Source of the DNA: Mugil cephalus
Lineage: Eukaryota; Chordata; Actinopteri; Mugiliformes; Mugilidae
Reading direction: 5' to 3'
NCBI RefSeq assembly: GCF_022458985.1
Contig: NC_061782.1
Coordinates: forward strand, 13,347,672 to 13,411,671
DNA length: 64,000 nucleotides
Shown here: positions 26,068-43,079 of the stretch, in pieces
Layout: every line of letters starts with the position of its first letter
Position numbering within the stretch: the stretch's first letter is position 1
The notes under the pieces: model-generated
The model's input: the letters and a program-made list of their open reading frames with translations, nothing else
Databases searched by the model: none
What the model was told of the DNA's origin: nothing
Translations under genes and position numbers: made by a program

Positions 26068-26073
26068 TTTATT
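26068..26073 (-). terminator. Candidate poly(A) signal, got1
   Basis: AATAAA on the minus strand (context CCAATAAAGCTC), about 920 nt past the got1 stop. It lies some 200 bp from the candidate distal cnnm1 signal on the other strand. Confidence 0.45.
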
Positions 26074-26994
26074 GGTGTAGATCATTTCTCTATCAGCCTG
26101 TCCGAGGACATTTTCAGCTTCAGTTAAGTCGCTACCGTTCTATTAGTGTACTGTGCACAGTGATAGGAGAGCAAACCGGTTGATCATTAGTGTGTTTGTG
26201 CAATGAGAGTCTTGCATAACAGTGCTTTACTGTTATGAACAGTCAATATTCACTGGCCGTTTCCTGTCAGAACCAGAAACGTTCAGCTCGCAGCAGCGGA
26301 CGCCGAGGTTACTCTAGAGTCATGACACCTGTTATCGGCGCTCAGTGTCATTTGTGCTTTGTGAATCCATAAAGAAATAATAATAAAAAAAAAAAAATCC
26401 ATAAAGATACTCCAGAGACGCAGATTAAAAGTGAGGTAATTAGTATAATCTTTTCGGGAAGACGATGGAGTTTAACAGCAAATGCTGCTTTTAAAATGGA
26501 AACATTATATTAACTCTCGGAATGGATGAATCACTACAGTTGAACATTTTTAGACGGCAGCACTGCTGAGGTAACTGGAACACAGTCACAGACTTAGTAA
26601 CCCTTCCAAATGTCCTGGTAATGACACATAAACTTATAATACACCACACGCCAAAAAAAAAAAAAATACGAACTACGTGCTATAAGTAGGTGACCAACAC
26701 AGTGAAAACGAGATGACGAATTATGAACATAATCACATAACTAACCTATTCCGGTAAATGCTGCACCTCGGATGAGATGATGTGTACCTATTGCACCTTT
26801 GTGCATTCTAGAGAAACAGGACCACGATGCGTTTAGCCTAGCTTAGCACAAACACTGAAATGAAGAAGAGACGGCCGGCGAGCTGTCTGTGCATTTGTGC
26901 AAATTTGCTCGAGAAAACCTGATGAACACCATCGCTGTCCCTGGGACGAGGGCGGCTCAGAGCCGGGCAGCACGGCGGGGTGTAGTTCAGTCCT

Positions 26995-31150
<4,156 letters not shown>

Positions 31151-34100
31151 TCACATGACTGACAATCCTCTCAGCTAATGTCCTTGGAAGCAGGGATGCA
31201 AGCGGGAGAGTCGGGATCCTTCTGCAGTGAAGGATTCCGCCACAAGGTGGTGACACAACCTTGTTAAAGGTGGGACGAGGAGCTGCATCTTTTATCCTGC
31301 ACACAGCAATTTCAGAAACAATTATCAAACGCACAGGCTCGGCAACCTAACGGCGCGCTGCATGTTTCAGAGGAAAGATCGCAAAGATAAACCCTGACTG
31401 AACAGACAGCTCTCGTTCAAGCTCGGGCTCCACGCCGTTTTTGACGGAGTGCGTGTAAGACTGTGTAAATGACTGTGTGCAAGCATCTTCATCTGTTCTG
31501 TCCTGAGGGCCTCAGCTGAGCTATGGTCTAAACACAACGGCTCCTCTGTGCTCTCCCCACAGCTGTCTGCAGGACTTGAAGTGGTTGATAAATGAAGGCC
31601 ACTCCAGGCTGCTCTCCCCAACCAGGAGCGTGGTTTTGTTGGAACGCAGACCTCGGCGTTGGCTCCTAATGTTTCTATCTGGTAAATAAGGGACTTGTGC
31701 ATGGTCCGACCTAGTTTGTGTCATTAAAAATCCATTAAGAATTAATGGAAAACTGTCCATGTCTACTGAGGAGTGTTGCGTAAACGGGTCTAAAGCTTGT
31801 AACTAATGAATTAGAAGTAATCATTATTCAGTACTGTTGCTGTGGTTGTACCCTTCATTCTGACTTAAAATAAAAAATTATATATATATATATACTGAAT
31901 ATAGTTTAAATTTAGCTAAGAATAACTCAAATTTCACAAAGTGCAACATTATAATATACTTAAATTGTTTTGATTCTAGTGGTGTAATATACTTATTTTA
32001 TTTTTTGATATTTTAAAGTACAATATTCTTTAGATTTTTGTACTTTACTATCTACTTCTTCTATCTAAACAATGATAATAAGTAATTTCTTTGTCTAGGA
32101 TCCAAAGTGTGCATGACCACATTTTGTTTGAATATCCAACTAATTTGAAAGTAATTTACATCGACTTCAAACTTCCTGCACAAATTCACAGAGAATTATC
32201 TTTTCAGAACAGGAGAAATCGAGTTGTTAAACCATTAAAATGTAAATTTGATATTCATCTCTTGCAGAAATTATTGTAAGAACTGAAATGTGTGTCAGAA
32301 ATCCTTTTTTTTTTTTTTTTTTCAGAGAAGTTATAGGTCTGTGCTTGTTAATATTTGTGCCAGAGGCTGCTGCATTAACAACGACTGTGTAGTCAAAGCT
32401 GTGCTGGTTTTATTTATATACTAGCAACGGATCAAATAATTACATGTGAAGTGAAACCACTTACCCATAGCGATAAATTTAATTCTTCCATTCAACCCTT
32501 TCAGTTTTATGTTTTGGTTTCACGTCCTTGGTTCGGCCTCATCGTTTGGGGTTGTGTTTCTGAGCAAGGAAAGAAATGAGAAGTGGTCAGAACTCCAGAA
32601 ACACTTGTAGTATGTGGAACAACTTGATTAGGAGGCCGTCGAGTTTTGCCTTGTGGCCTTCATCGGCGTCACAGATTACCATGGGAGACTGACACAACAA
32701 AGGAAGTAAATATTGTTCTTTGAGTTTGCAGCTGGTAAGAAAATATTAGCCCTGGTCCACGTCTACTGGATCTAGAGGATGTCTGCACATCTGTCTATAG
32801 TTCAATAAGGTCACAGTGTACCGATTTCCATCTTACTCCTATGGTGGAATGAATTATAAGTTTGGAAATCATTTTTTGTGAACGCGCACAGTTCTTCAAT
32901 AATACCTTTGTATAAACTTTTTTAAAACGTGAAAATAGACATAGCATTATTACAGAAATATTACAGTAAACCAGAGACATGATTTTCAAATGATTTCTGG
33001 ATTAATTAAAGTTCAAGCTTAAAAACAAGAGAAGAGAGAGAGAGAGAACAAATAAATCTTTTGGATGACACAATATTTTCACTTAATTCTGATCTACTTA
33101 TCATAAACAGGTGATTTATTGATTAGCATTAATGCGTTGCTTGTAAATCGTTTGCAAAGTGCCAAAATGGGTCGAATTCATCCTGATGCTTGTTATTATA
33201 CGTTATTCACTTTCCCCATACCTCGTCCCACCCCCACTCATCTCACTTCACGCTGACAGTAGATGTTTTCATTCTTTCCGACCAGGTGAGGGTGTCTCGT
33301 ATGTTAGCTATCACTGTCAGCCCTGCAATTAAGGGATTTGAGCTCCCTGAACAAGGCTTCGGGGCCTAGGGCAAGGTTTGGTGTGTGCGCACTGAGGAGG
33401 CCCCAGGGCCACGGTCTGCGCTGTGATGTTAAGTGTGAGTCAGAGCGGGGAGTGACAGGAGCAGCCTCTGGCAAGACAGCGCCCACAGGGGGAGTGTGTC
33501 ACATCCAGATCCAGAGCTACTCAGCCAGATCGCCTCTTCATTTCCCTGACATTGAAATGGGGAACATTTATTTTGGCATTGAGCAGTGCAGTACAAATAT
33601 GACAAAAAAAAGAGCCGTGCCAACAGGGATTTCTATCACGGCTGTGTTTCCATTTTGCATCACAGCCGCCATAGGAGACCGACACTGAAGCGCACAAAGA
33701 CACACATTCAGGCACAAGACAGTCACATTCCAGCTGTGGTATCACTGAAACACAAACAAGAGCGTGTGCACACACACTGCTGCGCATTCCAAGGGGGACG
33801 TTGCAGCGTTGCTCACATGTTGCCGTGTCCTCTTCGTCTCTGGGTCAGAGAGCTGTGGTGAGTGACCACCTTTTTAGCTTCCCGCCTTGTTTGTTTTCCA
33901 AAGACAGTGTCATCAATTCTCTAACAAGGGGCTAGACACAGCAACAACAAAGAGCACAGGACCTCCCTGTTGCAATCCAACGACTGATGGACCGTGCATG
34001 CAATAACAGACCTCAGTCATCTCTGCACGACTACATTCCAGCTAGTCCACTTGCGTTGCAGGTCGTACACGTAAATGTTTTTGGTCTGCTCCATTTGATC

Positions 34101-37100
34101 ATGGTTCGAAATCAGACTTTTTTTTTCATACGCAAGCAAACATCTGCAAATGCGGCTTAGATAAAGGTATGAATGGCTGTATGAATCTAAATATAGGAGT
34201 GGCAGAAGCTGCATAAGAGCAACTGTAATTTTTCACATAACATGATCAGTCAAAACATTTTGAAATTAATACCCTATTGATAGCTTACCTTGAATAGGAA
34301 ATAGCAACCACTTTGTTGCTATACAAACTGGATGCAAAAAAATTTACTTCTAGATTAAAAACATTTAACCTCACCTCTCTCAAGAATCGTAATACAAAGG
34401 ACGAGTTTTTGTGTACTGGACAATTTCTGTTGTCATCTGAGAAGCATTTGGAGACTAAATGAGGCATAATGCCATGCGTTGCTGGGAAGCTAGCTAAGAC
34501 GGTTTCAAAAACCTTACCCAGAAGCATCATAGTGTTTTTAAACTGGTCATTTCTAAACTCTAAACAACTTAAATATGCCATCACAAGATGCACGTTGGAC
34601 TAGATGTCCGTTATCCGATATCACAATATAAGATGGCTACACTGGAAGCCCCAAAGGTGCCGTCTTGGGTCACAAGACCATAGCCACTTAGCTTAGCACG
34701 ACCACTGGGAACAGGGAGAAGATCCTGATCTGTCTGTGTCTAAAAGCGACCAAATCCACCTACGTTACCAACGTAGACTCAGAAATAGGTGAACCCTCTG
34801 TGACGTCACCCACAGGTTGGCTGAAGAGTGGTTTTGAAGATGTGGGCGGCTCTGGCAGTCACCATCTTAGCAGCCCCCTCTGCTTAGCAACCCCTAAGCA
34901 GTTAACAAGAAACCTGTAAAAGCACCCACCTGGCCCTTAAAGCAGCCTCAACATGAACCATGCATAACTCTTAGCCTTGGTGTCATTTTTCTATAAAAAT
35001 TCTAACTGATTTCATGCATGGGGAAATTAGCTTTAGAGATCAAAACCTGGGCGGTAAACACGTGTATTAAAGTAACATGCAGGTCTGATGGGACTGATTC
35101 AGCTTCAAGAGCTCATTTGAGGAACTGCAATTTTTGGCTTTTTGTTTTGTGTCCGCTTGGTGTGTAGAGAAGTTCTAACTTATTAATGGGCAGTTAATAA
35201 ATAAGTTTTGGGGATGCTAATTTCTTGTGATGCTGCAAAACTTAATAAAACCATAGGAAATGTCCGCCCTAACTAACCCATAGTGTAACAGTGAATATAA
35301 TTGATTTTCGTTCAAAGGACTTCAGAGGCTGATGTGGCCTTCACGCCAAGGGGCTGGGTGGAACCACAAACACAAGGCCCACACTGTGCTGCTACGCAAA
35401 CTGATTAATGCCGTCTTTTTGCCAGCTTTATACAAATATGCACGCTAAGACACAAAGACAGGAAGTGGAAGACTTGTGTCTGAATTTTTAACCTGACTGC
35501 TCTTTTTTTTTTTTTTTTTTTTGCCCTGTTAAAAAAGTGGACACAAAAGTAATGGGTGATAAGAGGCCTGACTGCTGTCATTTCTAAATATTTAATTAAT
35601 CGCAGGGGGAAATCATATAGTGGTCAGAGTTCAAGGTCAGCCACAGGGACTATACGCAGACGTCTACAGACTGGTTCTCAGACCAGAGTCAACTGCATTG
35701 CTTCGTAGTTTGAATATCATGAACTTAACTTTCGTCATGTAAAGCGTAAAGCGGCTTTTGCCCAAAGTTCGCGGCGATGCGACCATGGTTTCTGGACGTC
35801 CAGTGGAATTTTCTCTCAAGGATGTTTACCTCTGGAAGCCAGGATGCATGCACGCTTTTATTTTGTGGTAACACTGATTGTCCCAGGAGAGCTATTACTG
35901 CTTCAGCAAGTTACTGAAAGTTCCTCCAGTAGCAAGCTGAACTTGATTCAACCTTTAGATCATTTTTAGATTTCTCTTTCTGCCAAGTAGGGCAGAGCAT
36001 ACGAGGTGCTGGAGGCACACAATCCCTACTTAGTTCAAAAAAAACAAAAAAAAAACAAAAAAAAAACACCTCCATTCAGTGTCTTTATCTACACGGCAGG
36101 CCAGCAGGCCATGTAGGCATATTTAGATTGCATGTTTCCTCCTGAACTACATTCCCAACACCGTAGATCACAGATATTATAGCCCTCACATCCCCTCTGT
36201 TAGCACTCGTATATACAAACACACACCTGCTGGGGCAAGGCCGTCTGGGAGAGAATTACAGCAGCTTAATTTATGAGACCCAAGGGAGGGCAAAGGGCAG
36301 GGGATCCAGACTGACTTGACCTCACTTCCTCTTTTCATGGTCTCCAAGTTAGACCTTTGATAGGCACAACAAGGTTTTCGTTTCGCAAACCCTCGTGCAC
36401 TGTTCTAAAAACACGGCCCACGTAACTAGCCCTGAGGGAATGCTGCAACGTGCAAGCTAGCTACTATCAAGCCTGCCATTGTGGAATAGTTGGCTCTTTC
36501 TGAGCCTCAAGTGAGCGGGTGAGAACAGGGTTTCGCTTAAAATCTGGCCCTGGGCTCGCCTGTGGCCTCCTCATTTCCTCCAGAGAGAAGGCGCTGTCAT
36601 CCGTCACTCGAGCCCAGGCAGGGGCACAATAGCACAGTCTGGGTCCTGGCTACTGACACCATCACATGGGCTGCTGATAAGACTCACCTTCCGGGACCTA
36701 GAAGAACTGAGCAATTATGAGACACACAACAGCTTGGTCCCTTGCCATTCTTACCGATGGCCATGAAGTAAAAGGAAAAAGGAAAGTACATTACAATCTA
36801 AATGAGACAGGCACGCTCAGCACATGCTTGTTCTTCATTCTACATTTTCAAGGACTTTTGAACTTTATGGAAACATTACTTCCATATCCCAACTCCTAAT
36901 GCAGCCTGATGGGGGGAAAGCTATGACACCCTGTTAAACAATCCACAGATGAAGTTGTGCACATGGATAATTGATTGAGCAGACACACTTGAGCTAATCT
37001 GTTTTCCTAATGTAGCAATGTGTTGTTGTTATTAAGAGCACTGCGAGACGAATGGATAAGTTCCTCATCACACATCCAGGCTGTTATGGTAACACCTGTA

Positions 37101-38960
37101 AACAAGGAGCTCATTTGCAGAAAGATGTTAAGTGCTTGTCTACAAAGCTCTGACGAACACATCCTTTCCCTCGGCGCATGCATGAGGCTTGTACAGTGCA
37201 CACACAGAGAAGCGTTGATGCTTTATTTGCTTTGTTTGAGTTTGACTACTGTGGTAAAAACCATCAGATACCAACGGCTTCTCTACAGAAGAGCAGATCA
37301 CAGAGGGAAAGATAATTACAGTCATTACCAAGTGATCCATTCTGGATCCGCGGTATCTCCCTGTGGATCGGTTTCCTGAACCGCTGATATGAGCGTACAC
37401 CTGCAGCAAAGGCACTGCCTCAGTAGGTTAGACTGCCAGAGATATGGAGAGAAGCAGGGAAAACAAGAAGAGACATGTTCAGCACCGCCTGGCAAAACTC
37501 GAAAGAACTCCCCAGAAAGTGAATTGAGAGGAACGTTTGAAATGTAACTGTAGCAGAGAGGCGCGTAATCTTAAAATCCCAGTCGACCATTACGCCCAGA
37601 GCCGTGCTGTTGTGACCTCTACTGTGGGCCTGACCTCGCCCAGGCTATCACGACGATTTTGAAATGAAGATGATGTATTGGAGAGGCGCATTCAGCACCG
37701 AGTAGCTCCTTGACACTCTCTGGGAGTCTGGGTTTTGTTACAGGCAGGAAACAGACTCTTCCGCTGCGTAAACACGCTTCTCTGCTTGGCCACTTTTGGG
37801 CTGCCGGTGGCACGCGAAGACTGCTGCGGATGGTCAGTTGAGGAGACGCTGTATGCATGTGCGTGCGCGTTTTTGGGTTAAAAGATAATTGTGCCATTAG
37901 CGCGGTGTCTTGCGCTCTGACCCTTGACGCTTTGAGCCGTGAAGTCCGCAGCAGCAGCATCTTTACAGGGAGAGGTTGTGTGTCCTGGCTATTTTAATTA
38001 TTTAGATAATATCAATTTGCACCAAAACACTTCTCCAAAACAATTTGGTCGTCATCGTTACGCATTAATATCTGTGTTTGCTCTGTTGCCTCTGACTCAT
38101 TACATTCAGTAAACAGGAATGGGTAAATATTTGGGAAACGATTTGACCAAATTTATTGCCTTTTCGAGGTATTTTACGAGCGGATTCTTTCTCATAAATT
38201 CAACCTAAAACGTGAAAAAAAAGTCCAAGTCGACTGTTAAAAAATAACTAGTGGTTGTATTATTAATATATCCTTATAGGTTATTGATAAATGAGCTATA
38301 ATGTTCTCGGTTGTTTACGACGCAAAATTTCCGTTGCGCATTCGGAATTGGTCATTTCGCGCGTAAAGCCTATTTGCTCTGCAGACCCTATTCCTATCTG
38401 TGCTTTTCCACACCACTTAAATGGACCCTTTTAAAAGACATAGATCTCCAGAAGAGGGGAAGACGCTGCCCTAATCTAAACAGCCTCTTGTTGATGGTGA
38501 GCGGATGAGATTATGCCGACATGCTCTTCTTTTCTTTCCACACGGTTTAGGAGCAATGGGCCTTCAGACCCTGGCGCCTGCACTTGGCCACAGATAGCCG
38601 ACCAGAAGAGGTGTCCCGTTTCAACGCGTTTGGCCTTTAGCACACAGATAAAAAAGAAAGAAGAGGAGGAACTATTATTATTATTGTTATCATTATTGTG
38701 TATTTTATTTTTATTTGCTATCGACAGCTCCTTTTCAGTCCATCGCATCCAAAAAATCATTCAGATGACCAAATAGCGTTTTTTGTACATTTACGTATTA
38801 TTTAAACATGCCTTTAAAAAAAATTAACTGGTCCTTGAAGTCTCAAGGGAAAGCACCAACTTGGCCAAAGTTTGATGGAAAATGATCATTTCTCAAATGA
38901 AGGGGACATAAATAAACGAGAAAGTTCTATCACATTTATATTCTTCGTGTCTGCACGCCA
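31151..38960. other. got1-nkx2.3 intergenic region
   Basis: About 8 kb without a recognisable coding gene. Open frames here are short and show no conserved domain. It holds homopolymers (T near 32307-32322 and 35504-35522, A-rich 36038-36066) and a block of interspersed repeat at 34620-35210. The human equivalent region hosts a lincRNA; nothing here allows a homologue to be called. Confidence 0.65.
34620..35210. repeat. Teleost interspersed repeat block
   Basis: Two recognisable motifs lie in series. The first is TTAGCTTAGCACGACCACTG plus GGGAACAGGGAGAAG near 34687-34725, then GACCAAATCCACCTACG near 34748, as in a very common fish repeat. The second is CTGTGACGTCACCCACAGGT near 34798 followed by GGTTTTGAAGATGTGGGCGG and CACCATCTTAGCAGC, typical of another fish repeat. 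Ends and class are not resolved. Confidence 0.55.
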
Positions 38961-38963
38961 ATT

Positions 38964-39034
38964 TTATCTCATTTCCCACACAGTCGCGGCGCATTATCTT
39001 ATCCATGGATTGCCGAGACAGGAAACGAAGATAG
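38964..39034. promoter_or_regulatory. GATA-motif cluster upstream of nkx2.3
   Basis: Four GATA-type motifs in about 70 bp: TTATCT near 38964-38969, TTATCT near 38994-38999, TTATCC at 38999-39004 and AGATAG at 39029-39034. It lies about 800 bp before the nkx2.3 start codon. GATA4/5/6 regulation of NK2 genes is known in other contexts; the role here is inferred. Confidence 0.35.
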
Positions 39035-39259
39035 GCCTAATCTTAAAAACAACCGCAGTGATGATGGGATGAACAGTCGTTGTCGTGGGACCGTACAACA
39101 AAGAGAGAAATAAAAATAAATAATTAGGCGCCGTCAAATCCAGGATTTTTTTTCTGCACAGTTTTCGCTGCATTCTAGGCTAAAATATGTATATGATAAA
39201 GTTGAAAGATTTTTTTTAAAAGCTCAACTTTTATGCTATTTAGTGTTTGGTTTGGGAAA

Positions 39260-39261
<2 letters not shown>

Positions 39262-39302
<41 letters not shown>
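39262..39302. repeat. (AC)n microsatellite
   Basis: About 20 AC units followed by an A run, 540 bp upstream of the nkx2.3 start codon. Confidence 0.95.
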
Positions 39303-39306
<4 letters not shown>

Positions 39307-39441
39307 AAAAACGTGTAATAAAAACTTACCTGGAACATCTTTAACAGTCTGAGTTATTTCATAAATTATGAATATCTTCGTGACACACATATACCTTAAG
39401 TGTGTGTTTGAGAGGAAAAGCGTAAAGGTAGAGGGAGGGGT

Positions 39442-39499
39442 GGAGAGAGAGAGAGAGCGAGAGCGAGAGCGAGAGAGAGAGGGAACGAGAGAGAGAGAC
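39442..39499. repeat. GA-rich tract in the nkx2.3 5' region
   Basis: Imperfect GA repeats with GCGA interruptions, 340-395 bp before the nkx2.3 ATG, in the presumed promoter or 5' UTR. Such tracts can bind GAGA-type factors; no function is shown. Confidence 0.8.
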
Positions 39500-39836
39500 T
39501 GTCAATCCCTCCCCCGCTACAGAACGTCACTGAAAGGGAGAGGACAGCATCTTGGCTGACCCAGCTCTTTCTCTAGATAACTGAATTCAGCCAACCAAAC
39601 AGGATCGACCTCTCCTTCTCTCTCAGCCCTGCAGCCACAGACACACGGTCAGCAGAGAGGGATGTCAAAGCTGAAAGAAAGCCAGTCCTCCTCGGTGAAA
39701 AACCAGCAGAGCGCGGTCATTCTTCACGTTTACGCACGGGGTGTTTACTTCTTTTACGCGCCGCCCGGAGACAAATTGGTTCGATTCTGCGCCTGCTAAG
39801 TATTTGTTATCTGCCATCTATCTGTCGGTGGTAATA

Positions 39837-41835
39837 ATGATTCCCAGTCCGGTCATAACTTCTTCTACCACGCCTTTTTCTGTGAAGGACATTCTGAAGT
39901 TAGAGCTGCAGCAGCAGTCTCAGCAGCACCAGCTCCAGTTCATCTCCTGCTTCGGTCTCTCTGGCGCGCTGTCACAAACAGGAGCTTTCCCAAATAAATC
40001 GCTCCGCTCTCATTCGCCGCCCTCCTGCATGCTGGCGGGCAGAGACAGCCCGAGTCCCATCAGCTCTTGCCTCTCGGAGAGCGACGAGAGAATGTCGTAC
40101 CTCAACACGCTGGCCGTGCAGGACCGGCTGGCGGAGTCTGGTCTACCGGTGGAAGTGTTCAGCAACCCGGGGCAGAATCACTCTGGAGACCTCGTGCTGG
40201 AGCAGGAGGACCAAGACAGCAGTGAGTACACTATCTAGTTATGGATATAGCTTATTTATCTGAAAGTGAGTGACGGCGAGAATAATGACACCTGCCCTCC
40301 ACTACCAAGAGAATAAATTATAATTAAAATTACTATTTTGCTTATATTAAAAAAAAATACAATAATCTAATCTGAGATCAACAGGGATTTAATGAGAAAC
40401 CATAAATGTGAACAACTGAGATATAATTTGGTTATGGTTATGTAATTGTATTTTTTGTCTGCGAGTACGTTATAATTTGGAAAAAAATATAAATATATTA
40501 TATATAATGTATAACAGGAGCCACACCTTGCACAATGGGCGCCTCTTAATAATAACATAAAATTAAAAAATGTTATTGTTCTATTGTATTTATTAGCTTC
40601 CAAATCAATGTGTATTAACGCTTGGGTGCATCTAAATGAAATTTACGTGTGTGTCTGTGCGTACGTGTGTGTTTTTAATTCTCAAAACGCTCAACAGAAA
40701 ACAGAAACGATCGATTCACAATTCGCTTAAACTGCATATTTAATAGGCACATAAATTGTCGGCATTTTTATTTTAAAAAAAAATGTTAACCCTTAACTTT
40801 AATTTTCCATATCTGAACATACATGGCTGGGTTAAATATTCACTGATAACCTGGCAATTTTTTTATTCCCAATTTAAACATTTGAAGTTCATCTGTTTTA
40901 AGTTAACCTGAAAAAATGCAAAAACCCTCGAATAACGTTTATCTCCCTGTACAGCATTTTAAATGTACTAATTGTAGGGAATTCTAATAGTCTGCAACAA
41001 CTGTATTTCCATGAAAAAAAAATATTCTGATTCAACCTTTTCAGGAAAATGTTAATTGTTAAACATAAATACCAATGTGAGAGAATAGGATAAATATGTT
41101 CCAATACTGCAGAATTCAAACGTTTTAGTTGTGAGATTCTATCAAACTTCTTTTTTTTTTTTCAAACTTCTTTTTTTTCCCCTCCATGCAGAGAGCTGCG
41201 GTGCGTTGCGGGATGAGTGCGAGGACCCAGAGGTGGAGAAGCCCACCACCAAGCAGCAGAGGACCAGGAGGAAACCCCGCGTCCTCTTTTCCCAGGCTCA
41301 GGTGTTTGAGCTGGAGCGACGCTTCAAGCAGCAGCGTTATCTATCCGCCCCGGAGAGAGAACACCTAGCCAGCTCCCTGAAACTCACCTCCACCCAGGTC
41401 AAGATCTGGTTCCAGAACAGGAGGTACAAATGCAAGAGGCAGCGTCAGGACAAGACTCTGGAGATTGCAGGCCATCACCGTCATCACCACCACCACCCAC
41501 CGCCGCCGCCAAGGAGGGTGGCCGTGCCTGTTCTGGTCCGAGACGGGAGGCCTTGTCTGACTGGATCCCAGAACTATAACACTCCTTACACAGTCGGACC
41601 ACCAAACCCATACAGCTATAACGGCTACCCATCATACAGCTACAACAACTCGGTGTATACTAACACTTACTCTTGTACTTATTCTAGTTTACCTGCTCTT
41701 CCTCCGAGCAACACCACTAACGCTTTCATGAACATGAATTTGGGAAACCTTGGCGCACAGGCGCAAAGCCAGGCACCCCAAGGACCAGTGGTCACACCCT
41801 GCCAAGGAACCCTGCAGGGCATCCGAGCATGGTAG
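39837..41835 (+). CDS. nkx2.3: NK2-class homeobox transcription factor Nkx2.3
   Basis: Two exons, 39837-40221 and 41192-41835 (TAG), with a 970-bp GT-AG phase-1 intron; 342 aa. The start is the ATG at 39837 ([20 protein letters not shown]). The frame stays open upstream of it but has no in-frame ATG nearby. The TN domain is at residues 13-23 ([11 protein letters not shown]). The homeodomain is residues 154-213 (41266-41445) with the NK2 diagnostic Tyr54 in [11 protein letters not shown] His/Pro-rich run follows. The NK2-specific domain is [15 protein letters not shown], and the C-terminus GIRAW is as in NKX2-3 and its close paralogues. The family binds CACTT-type sites in the nucleus; Nkx2.3 acts in pharyngeal endoderm, gut mesoderm and spleen or lymphoid stroma. 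Position beside got1 and slc25a28 favours NKX2-3 over NKX2-5. Confidence 0.95.
41142..41178 (+). repeat. Duplicated TCAAACTTC-T(n) before the nkx2.3 acceptor
   Basis: The unit TCAAACTTC plus a T run occurs at 41142 and again at 41162, placing two polypyrimidine tracts in series 13-50 bp before the exon 2 acceptor at 41190-41191. Confidence 0.85.
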
Positions 41836-42143
41836 CGCGGTCCTTGTGCACAATCACAGCTGGGAGAGACCGGTGGATGAATGGACTCAAGCATGTAAAC
41901 CCTCTCAACTAATGCAATGAAAGCACAATTTCAAGCTCTGCAACGACGTACAGAGAGTGAAAGTAGGTTAGCTGCAACTCAAGATATGAAGAAGCCTTAG
42001 TCAGTTTTCTGAGATTTATAAAGACATCTATAGGCCCAGAGTCTGTGCGCATTTTTCTCTGAGCCACGTTGTTTAAAATGAAAGTCGTTTTGGATGAGAA
42101 TGAACTGTGACCGTGCGTAATGGTTCCAAATGGATGTGTAAGA

Positions 42144-42149
42144 AATAAA
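42144..42149 (+). terminator. Probable nkx2.3 poly(A) signal
   Basis: AATAAA 309 bp after the stop codon. It is followed by T- and GT-rich sequence (GTTTTTTCGTACACGTTTTA) within about 45 bp. Confidence 0.6.
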
Positions 42150-43007
42150 GGGAAGTTATGCGGACGTTTTTTCGTACACGTTTTATGTATTATGTGTATC
42201 CTTTAATGAATACTGGCATAAATATGCCATTTTAATTAGACTGCAAGAAAATAATAATATGCACCACGAGTGTTAGTTAATGCAGTATTATGTTTATAAG
42301 GCATTTTATCCCCTCTTTTTAACGGAGTGACTTGTGTTTATCCAGAAGCATTTGGTTTTACTCTAAAAACAAGCGGGTGGAACTGAAAGTTAAAGGGGAG
42401 CTTTTGCGCAATATGGCTGTCAAGTTACAATGAATTACCTCTGATGATGACATTAAATGGTATAACAAGCGTAATGACGCAACTGACTGGTTTATATAAT
42501 GAATTTTATGTGTGAGTCTGAGTGCGTTTCTCTGCGCTTTAAAGGCCAATGTGAGTCATTAATGAATTTAAACCTTCATTTGAAGCTGGGCAGGAAACTT
42601 AATGTTTATTACTGTGTTTCTCATCGTCTCAAAAAGTTTCTCAAGCCAAGCAAGATTTTTTTTTTCTTTTTTTTCCTCCTGTGTGAGAAAGCTCGCAGTA
42701 GACTTTGGTCTGAGACAAGAACCAGAAACAGAGAGAATTTTAAGGCTCGCTAATGTCCGGGCAGGATTCACAGATGGACATTAACCAGACAGCCAGCATC
42801 CTCGGGACCCAGAGACCTTATAAACCAGCAGAGTAGGGGATGATTGTTATTGTTGGACATTTTCCACAGAAAAATATATATCGCTGTCAATAGTACTAAT
42901 ATTAATAATAATAAAAAGTCTAATGGCATTTAATTGTATACCTTAACAATTACAACAACATATTAATTCTATAATAATTACCTGCATGTTTTGTCACATA
43001 TTTCGGC

Positions 43008-43009
<2 letters not shown>

Positions 43010-43053
<44 letters not shown>
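43010..43053. repeat. (CA)n microsatellite
   Basis: About 22 uninterrupted CA units, left of the candidate enhancer block. Confidence 0.95.
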
Positions 43054-43055
<2 letters not shown>

Positions 43056-43079
43056 TTCTGATTGGAGATCTACTCAAGC

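Larger units (their letters stand above)
23992..26994. other. cnnm1 / got1 tail-to-tail interval with both 3' UTRs
   Basis: 3.0 kb between the two stop codons of convergent genes. It contains candidate poly(A) signals for both genes, an A run at 24544-24558 and a CTCF-type motif at 24462-24476. No coding sequence was recognised. A short stretch near 26838-26862 (CTAGCTTAGCACAAACACTG) resembles part of a common fish repeat, but it is too short to call. Confidence 0.7.

Noticed and set aside
39770-39795. tRNA B-box-like GGTTCGATTC
   Set aside because: No A-box or cloverleaf is present upstream, and it lies in the nkx2.3 5' UTR.
39741-39836. N-terminal extension of nkx2.3 by 32 residues
   Set aside because: The extended frame begins at GTG, not ATG. 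The family start (M-x-PSPV...TPFSVKDIL) is the ATG at 39837.
41131-41191. Upstream extension of nkx2.3 exon 2 as a separate gene
   Set aside because: It is the polypyrimidine tract and acceptor of the intron; the AG at 41190-41191 restores the exon 1 frame.
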